From: Candidatus Pelagibacterales bacterium
GTDB taxonomy: Bacteria > Pseudomonadota > Alphaproteobacteria > TMED109
Length of the DNA stretch: 9,988 nucleotides
Direction of reading: 5' to 3'
Assembly: GCA_002684605.1 (NCBI GenBank)
Contig: NYVM01000043.1
Span: forward strand, 1 to 9,988
The notes beneath the pieces were generated by a model, which was given only the letters and a program-made list of their open reading frames with translations, was not told where the DNA came from and searched no databases. Below are positions 5,704 to 9,988 of this stretch, in pieces; position 1 is the stretch's first letter, and each line of letters opens with the position of its first letter. A program made the translations under genes and the position numbers.

Positions 5704-6471
5704 ATGAACTATAATAATTGTAATGCTGTAATTACTGGAGGTGCAAGTGGTTTAGGAGGAGCGACTGCAGATAGCATAATTGAACATGGCGGTAGAGTTA
5801 CAATTATAGATATTCAAGAAGAATTAGGAAAAAATAAACAAGAAGCGTTAGGTTCTAATTGTCAATACCTTAACATAGATATTACAAATGAAGATTTGAT
5901 CTTAAAAAGTTTTACAAAAATTATAGAAAATACTGGCCCTATAAATCTTACGGTTAATTGTGCTGGCATTGGATCTCCTAGTAAAGTTTTAAATAAAGAA
6001 GGAACGTGTCCACTAAATCTCTTCAGCAAAATAATTAGTGTTAATTTAATAGGTACATTTAATACTCTGAAAGCAGCAGCAAATGTTATGCAAAATAACA
6101 ATATAGAGGATCATACAAGCAGAGGAGTAATTATAAATACAGCTTCCATAGCAGCATATGACGGACAAATAGGACAAGCAGCATATTCAGCCTCTAAAGG
6201 TGGTATAGTAGGAATGACTCTTCCTATTGCAAGAGAACTTGCAAGACAAAGTATTAGAGTTAACACTATTGCACCTGGACTATTTGAAACACCGCTCCTT
6301 GCTGGTTTACCAGAAGATGCTAAAAGATCTCTAATAGATTCAACGTTGCACCCCCATCGTCTTGGACAACCACATGAGTATGCAGCTCTAGTTAAACATA
6401 TCTATGAAAATGAAATGTTAAATGGAGAGACAATTCGTTTAGACGGGTCATTAAGAATGGCTCCAAAGTAA
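5704..6471 (+). CDS. Short-chain dehydrogenase, HSD10-like (3-hydroxyacyl-CoA / 3-hydroxy-2-methylbutyryl-CoA dehydrogenase type)
   Basis: Classical SDR of 255 residues. The nucleotide-binding glycine motif TGGASGLG is at 11-18; Asp36 at the end of strand 2 favours NAD(H) over NADP(H); NCAGIG at 85-90 is the structural NAG motif. The catalytic tetrad is Asn114, Ser148, Tyr161 and Lys165 (YSASK at 161-165). APGLFETPLL (190-199) and the C-terminal RLDGSLRMAPK (245-255) closely recall human HSD17B10 and bacterial 3-hydroxyacyl-CoA dehydrogenases of that type, which oxidise straight-chain and 2-methyl 3-hydroxyacyl-CoAs in fatty-acid and branched-chain amino-acid breakdown. The start ATG has GAGAGGA at 5691-5697, 6 bases upstream. 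With two acyl-CoA dehydrogenases and a hydratase in the window, a beta-oxidation step is the likely job, though no thiolase is present. Confidence 0.9.
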   Translation: MNYNNCNAVITGGASGLGGATADSIIEHGGRVTIIDIQEELGKNKQEALGSNCQYLNIDITNEDLILKSFTKIIENTGPINLTVNCAGIGSPSKVLNKEGTCPLNLFSKIISVNLIGTFNTLKAAANVMQNNNIEDHTSRGVIINTASIAAYDGQIGQAAYSASKGGIVGMTLPIARELARQSIRVNTIAPGLFETPLLAGLPEDAKRSLIDSTLHPHRLGQPHEYAALVKHIYENEMLNGETIRLDGSLRMAPK

Positions 6472-6476
6472 ATATT

Positions 6477-6499
6477 ATTCTATAATATATAGATAGAAT
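6477..6499 (+). repeat. AT-rich inverted repeat followed by T-rich tract between the SDR and 2-hydroxyacid dehydrogenase genes
   Basis: ATTCTAT (6477-6483) and ATAGAAT (6493-6499) are perfect reverse complements around 9 bases. A tighter alternative is TCTATA-ATA-TATAGA at 6479-6493. Downstream comes TTTTATTTATATTT. It starts 5 bases after the SDR stop codon, where a terminator would be expected, but the stem has only one G-C pair, so termination would be weak. Confidence 0.35.
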
Positions 6500-6560
6500 T
6501 TTATTTATATTTATATATATAGGAATTAACGTATTAAATTATAAAAAAGGTTTATTTAAA

Positions 6561-7724
6561 ATGGTATTTAAAAGAATTAAAGACTGTCATAACACTAAAG
6601 ATTTTAGAGCATTAGCAAAAAGTAAAATACCAGGTCCTATTTTTCACTATATTGATGGCGGAGCAGATGATGAAATCACAAAAGACAGAAATACAGCAGC
6701 ATATGAAGATTGTGATTTAGTACCTAATGTTCTAGCAGGTGTAGAAGATGTTGATATGTCTGTAACAGTAATGGGACAAAAACTAGATATGCCTCTATTT
6801 TGCTCTCCTACAGCACTACAGAGATTATTTCATCATGATGGTGAATTAGCGACAGCAAAAGCAGCAGAAAAATTTGGTACATTCTCTGGGTTATCTTCTT
6901 TAGGAACTGTAGATATAATGAAAATGAGTCAAGAAATATCATCACCAAAATTATTTCAATTATATTACCATAAAGATAAAGGTCTAAATGATCATATGAT
7001 TAGCCTTTGTAAAGAAGCAAATTATGAAGCAATCGCCTTAACAGTAGATACTATTACTGGAGGAAATAGAGAAAGAGACCTGCATACAGGGTTTACTAGC
7101 CCTCCTAAATTAACATTAAAAAGTCTACTAAGTTTTGCTAGCCACCCTATGTGGGCAATAAATTATTTTACACATGAAAAATTTGATCTTCCTCAATTAT
7201 CAGGACATGTAAATGCAGGAACGAATATAGCAATATCTGTAGGAGATTATTTTTCAAAAATGCTAGACCAAAATATGACATGGAAAGATGCAGAAGACAT
7301 TAATAAGAAATGGGGTAAACATTTTTGTCTTAAAGGTATTATGAGTGTTGAAGATGCAAAAAAAGCTGTAGATATAGGAGCTACTGCAATAATGGTTTCT
7401 AACCATGGCGGAAGACAGTTAGATGGATCCCGAAGTCCTTTCGATCAATTGGCTGAGATTGTAGATGCTGTAGGAGATAAGATTGATGTAATATGTGATG
7501 GAGGAATACAAAGAGGAACTCATGTTTTAAAAGCTCTTTCAGTAGGAGCTAAATGCTGCTCCGGAGGAAAGTATTATTTATATGCTTTAGCAGGAGGTGG
7601 GCAACCAGGTGTTGAAAAAGCCTTAGGAAACTTCAGAAGCGAAATAGAGAGAGATATGAAACTTATGGGTTGTAGCAAAATATCTGACTTATCTAGAGAA
7701 AATTTAAGGTTTAGAAATAATTAA
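6561..7724 (+). CDS. lldD: FMN-dependent alpha-hydroxyacid dehydrogenase, L-lactate dehydrogenase (LldD) type
   Basis: Oxidises an L-2-hydroxyacid to the 2-oxoacid using FMN; LldD-type members use L-lactate at the inner membrane face and feed the quinone pool. The TIM-barrel is complete at 387 residues. Residues expected from glycolate oxidase and flavocytochrome b2 are present: Tyr30 (in FHYIDGGADDE), Gln133/Tyr135, Asp163, Lys258 (LKGI), the catalytic His282 and substrate-binding Arg285 in SNHGGRQLDG (280-289), and DGG (313-315) of the flavin phosphate site. The long loop 180-250, rich in aromatic residues, matches the membrane-associated loop region of lactate and mandelate dehydrogenases. 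Oddity: the usual Gly-Arg-Pro phosphate-binding turn reads Gly336-Lys337-Tyr338. The ribosome site AAAGG (6546-6550) is 10 bases from the ATG. Its product could be pyruvate or another 2-oxoacid; the exact substrate is not certain, so the symbol is by type. Confidence 0.85.
   Translation: MVFKRIKDCHNTKDFRALAKSKIPGPIFHYIDGGADDEITKDRNTAAYEDCDLVPNVLAGVEDVDMSVTVMGQKLDMPLFCSPTALQRLFHHDGELATAKAAEKFGTFSGLSSLGTVDIMKMSQEISSPKLFQLYYHKDKGLNDHMISLCKEANYEAIALTVDTITGGNRERDLHTGFTSPPKLTLKSLLSFASHPMWAINYFTHEKFDLPQLSGHVNAGTNIAISVGDYFSKMLDQNMTWKDAEDINKKWGKHFCLKGIMSVEDAKKAVDIGATAIMVSNHGGRQLDGSRSPFDQLAEIVDAVGDKIDVICDGGIQRGTHVLKALSVGAKCCSGGKYYLYALAGGGQPGVEKALGNFRSEIERDMKLMGCSKISDLSRENLRFRNN
7721..7724. other. Interlocked stop codons of two convergent genes
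   Basis: The palindrome TTAA supplies TAA for the plus-strand hydroxyacid dehydrogenase (7722-7724) and TAA for the minus-strand kinase (7721-7723). There is no intergenic space for a separate terminator, so each transcript must end within, or run antisense to, the opposite gene. Confidence 0.9.
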
Positions 7725-8794
7725 CCTAAATTACTATTTTGTACTAGATTCCAAGCAATTTTAGCTAACGGCTTAGATAAAGCGCCTTTTTCTTCTGCAG
7801 AAGAAGATGCAGCATTACCAGCTCTTCCTCTAGCCAGTACACCCTCTAAAATTGCGACATTTCTAAACATAGAAAATGCTATGTAAAAATTTGGATTAAT
7901 AATTTTTCTATCAAGCATTTCACAATATTTTTTTACTAAATAGTCCTTGGTAGGAATTCCTAAACTAACCAAGTCTAAGTTTTTTAAACTATAACCCACT
8001 CTGACATCAAAATTTTCTTCATGAAGCATTAAGTTATAGCCCAAATCAGCTAATGGATGTCCTAACGTTGACAGCTCCCAATCTAATACTGCTATTACTT
8101 TGGGTTTTTTTAAATCATATATTAAGTTACCTAACCTATAATCACCATGTACTATAGTAGTTTCATCACTCTCTGGAATATTTTTTGATAACCAATCAAT
8201 TAATAATGGCATTTCTGGAATGTCTTGCTGTTTAGATAACTCCCATTGTTGAGACCATCGTTTTAATTGTCTTACATAATAACTACCCGGTCTTCCAAAA
8301 TTTTCTAATCCAACCTCTTCAGGTTTAACTTTATGTAGAGCTGCTAATGTTTCATTCATACTATTATAAATAGCTTTTCTATCCTCACTATCATGTCCTG
8401 GAAGAGAGGTGTTTTCAAAAACTCTACCCTCTAAATATTCCATTAAATAAAAAGGAGTTCCAATAACTTCTTCGTCTTCACAATATAAATACATTTTAGC
8501 AACAGGTACATCCGTTTCATATAAAGCTTTTTGCACTTTATATTCTCTATCTACGGCATGAGCAGAAGGTAATAATTTACCTGGAGGTTTTTTTCTAACC
8601 ACATACCTAAACCCTTCATTAGATTCTATTACATACGTAGGATTAGATTGACCAGCATTAAACTGTCCTATTGAAACTATACCTGAAAAATTTTTTAATT
8701 TACCTATTAAAAAAGCACTAAGTTTATTTAAATCTAATTTATGCGCCTCTTTAACAGGTATATCGTCTATGTTAAGAATATAATTTGCATTCAT
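7721..8794 (-). CDS. APH-fold kinase, ACAD10/11-kinase-domain-like (putative 4-hydroxyacyl-CoA kinase)
   Basis: Phosphotransferase of the aminoglycoside/choline kinase fold, 357 residues. The nucleotide loop is FNAGQSNPTYVI (45-56), the ATP lysine is in VVRKKPPGKLL (65-75, likely Lys68), and Glu84 in DREYKV is its helix-C partner. The catalytic loop VHGDYRLGNLIYD (215-227) shows His216, Asp218 and Asn223, and LDWELSTLGHPLADLG (237-252) carries the metal-binding Asp238. RKKPPG and the WELSTLGHP run are typical of the kinase domain of animal ACAD10/ACAD11 and of bacterial relatives such as LvaA, which phosphorylates 4-hydroxyacyl-CoAs, rather than of antibiotic-resistance kinases. It directly follows an ACAD11-like dehydrogenase gene (12-base gap, AAGAG overlapping the previous stop), supporting a shared pathway. 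Its stop codon overlaps that of the convergent lldD-type gene. The fold is certain, the substrate inferred. Confidence 0.88.
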   Translation of the reverse strand: MNANYILNIDDIPVKEAHKLDLNKLSAFLIGKLKNFSGIVSIGQFNAGQSNPTYVIESNEGFRYVVRKKPPGKLLPSAHAVDREYKVQKALYETDVPVAKMYLYCEDEEVIGTPFYLMEYLEGRVFENTSLPGHDSEDRKAIYNSMNETLAALHKVKPEEVGLENFGRPGSYYVRQLKRWSQQWELSKQQDIPEMPLLIDWLSKNIPESDETTIVHGDYRLGNLIYDLKKPKVIAVLDWELSTLGHPLADLGYNLMLHEENFDVRVGYSLKNLDLVSLGIPTKDYLVKKYCEMLDRKIINPNFYIAFSMFRNVAILEGVLARGRAGNAASSSAEEKGALSKPLAKIAWNLVQNSNLG

Positions 8795-8806
8795 AAATAG
8801 ATACTC

Positions 8807-9988
8807 TTAGTTATGTCTTTTTAATTCTAATCTTGCTATTTGATTACGATGGACTTCATCAGGACCGTCAGCTAGTCTTAATGTTCTAGATTGAGCATAC
8901 ATTTTAGATAAACCAAAATCATTAGAAACTCCCCCTCCTCCATGAGCCTGAATTGCCCAATCAATAATTTTACATGCCATATTTGGAGCGGCTACTTTAA
9001 TCATAGCTATTTCTTTACGCGCCTCTTTATTTCCATGAACATCCATTTTATGTGCAGCAAATAAAGTTAATAACCTACATTGATCAATCATTATTCTTGA
9101 TTCAGCAATACGTTCTTGAGTTACAGATTGCTCTGATACTGCCTTTCCAAATGCTACTCTTTCTTTTGTTCTTTTACACATTTTTTCTAGAGCTACTTCA
9201 GCTACTCCAATAAGTCTCATGCAATGATGAATACGGCCAGGTCCAAGTCTGCCTTGAGCAATTTCAAAACCTCTCCCTTCACCTAAAAGCATGTTTTTTA
9301 CTGGCACTCTAACATTTTCAAATAAAACTTCAGCGTGTCCGTGAGGAGCATCATCAAATCCAAATACCGGCAGATGACGAAGTACCTTTACCCCTGATGA
9401 ATCTGCTGGAATAACGATCATTGATTGCTGTTTATGCCTATCAGGGTTTTTGGCATCAGATTTTCCCATGAAAATAAAAACTTTACATCGAGGATCATTG
9501 GCTCCGGAAGTCCACCATTTCCGCCCATTAATTACATATTCATCACCATCTCTTATTATTGAAGATTCAATATTAGTCGCATCAGATGAAGCTACTTCTG
9601 GTTCAGTCATAGCAAATGCAGACCTAATTTTTCCTTCAAGTAATGGTGCCATCCATTCTTTTTTAACTTCATCAGAAGCATATCTCTCTAATGTTTCCAT
9701 ATTTCCAGTATCTGGAGCGGAACAATTAAAAGCTTCAGGACCAAATTGAGTTCTTCCCATCATTTCACATAAATGCGCATATTCATAATTTGTAAGACCT
9801 GCTCCACGATCACTATCCGGTAAAAATAAATTCCACAAACCTTGTTCTTTTGCCTTAGCTTTAATACCTTCTAGAATTTGTGATGGTTGCCATCTGTCAC
9901 CCTCTGAAATTTCAGCCACAATTTTTTTTTCATTTGGATAAACATTATCATCCATGAACTTACTCACTTTTTCTAATAGATCCTCTAC
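8807..9988 (-). CDS. ACAD11-like acyl-CoA dehydrogenase (5' end cut by right edge)
   Basis: Full acyl-CoA dehydrogenase fold except for a few N-terminal residues. A GTG at 9967 could serve as a start, but the frame continues through VEDLLEK to base 9988, which fits the usual N-terminal helix (…LLERVxxFMDEHVYP), so the true start lies outside; 394 codons are visible. Counting from the GTG codon: [14 protein letters not shown] (119-132) is signature 1; KWWTSGA (150-156) and [20 protein letters not shown] (229-248) are hallmarks of the ACAD10/11 branch; [10 protein letters not shown] (341-350) is the CoA/FAD region. The C-terminal catalytic segment reads [10 protein letters not shown] (364-373), with Asp367 where most family members have Glu. 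Human ACAD11 has the same segment. The kinase gene follows after 12 bases. Known relatives act on phosphorylated 4-hydroxyacyl-CoAs, so a role with that kinase is inferred; ordinary long-chain dehydrogenation is the alternative. Confidence 0.92.
   Translation of the reverse strand, partial: VEDLLEKVSKFMDDNVYPNEKKIVAEISEGDRWQPSQILEGIKAKAKEQGLWNLFLPDSDRGAGLTNYEYAHLCEMMGRTQFGPEAFNCSAPDTGNMETLERYASDEVKKEWMAPLLEGKIRSAFAMTEPEVASSDATNIESSIIRDGDEYVINGRKWWTSGANDPRCKVFIFMGKSDAKNPDRHKQQSMIVIPADSSGVKVLRHLPVFGFDDAPHGHAEVLFENVRVPVKNMLLGEGRGFEIAQGRLGPGRIHHCMRLIGVAEVALEKMCKRTKERVAFGKAVSEQSVTQERIAESRIMIDQCRLLTLFAAHKMDVHGNKEARKEIAMIKVAAPNMACKIIDWAIQAHGGGGVSNDFGLSKMYAQSRTLRLADGPDEVHRNQIARLELKRHN

Noticed and set aside
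5862..6101. Minus-strand 79-codon frame inside the SDR gene
   Set aside because: Its hydrophobic stretch suggested a small membrane protein at first, but it is the reverse of conserved SDR codons and has no start signal.
7721..8794. Aminoglycoside resistance phosphotransferase
   Set aside because: The HGDxxxxN loop is shared by the whole fold; the RKKPPG and WELSTLGHP motifs and the adjacent ACAD11-like gene point to the ACAD10/11 kinase group.
9450..9749. Plus-strand 99-codon frame opposite the ACAD11-like gene
   Set aside because: Antisense shadow of signature 1 and the surrounding conserved region.
1..9988. CRISPR array, tRNA, insertion sequence, prophage or toxin-antitoxin system
   Set aside because: No spaced direct repeats, cloverleaf-like segments, terminal inverted repeats, transposase motifs or small paired genes were seen, and the gaps between genes are too short to hold most of these.

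Overview
The window is a gene-dense, very AT-rich stretch of bacterial chromosome (clearly below 40% G+C by eye), with short intergenic gaps, several overlapping or nearly touching genes, and weak AT-only terminator-like structures. The NAD kinase of the compact alphaproteobacterial type, the HSD10-like SDR and the ACAD10/11-like proteins point to a streamlined, probably marine, alphaproteobacterium. This placement is inferred from protein style, not from a search. No rRNA, tRNA, insertion sequence, phage gene or CRISPR array is visible, and no gene-free stretch exceeds 150 bases.

There are three transcription blocks. Left block, minus strand, 3698 to 1: a two-subunit ThDP-dependent decarboxylase of the sulfopyruvate/phosphonopyruvate decarboxylase type (alpha then beta); after a 145-base gap, an acyl-CoA dehydrogenase, a class III (CaiB/BaiF) CoA-transferase and the start of an HTD2/MaoC-like hydratase that runs off the left edge. 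The last three are tightly packed and resemble clusters that activate and degrade C5 dicarboxylic acids such as itaconate or mesaconate. Middle block, plus strand, 3819 to 7724: MoaA (molybdopterin synthesis), NAD kinase, an HSD10-like short-chain dehydrogenase and an FMN-dependent L-lactate dehydrogenase-type 2-hydroxyacid dehydrogenase. Right block, minus strand, 9988 to 7721: an ACAD11-like acyl-CoA dehydrogenase, cut by the right edge, followed by a separate APH-fold kinase. Together they look like a split version of the kinase-dehydrogenase fusion of animal ACAD10/ACAD11 and of the Pseudomonas LvaA/LvaC pair, which handle 4-hydroxyacyl-CoAs.

The common theme is organic acid and acyl-CoA catabolism: CoA activation, two acyl-CoA dehydrogenases with different predicted catalytic residues, a hydratase, a 3-hydroxyacyl-CoA-type dehydrogenase, a 2-hydroxyacid dehydrogenase and a 2-oxoacid decarboxylase. 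moaA and nadK are housekeeping genes set between them. The substrates cannot be fixed from sequence alone.

The most notable non-coding signals are a perfect 12-bp palindrome in the divergent decarboxylase/moaA promoter region, a good sigma70-type promoter for moaA, and a perfect TATAAT placed so close to the nadK start codon that the mRNA may be leaderless.
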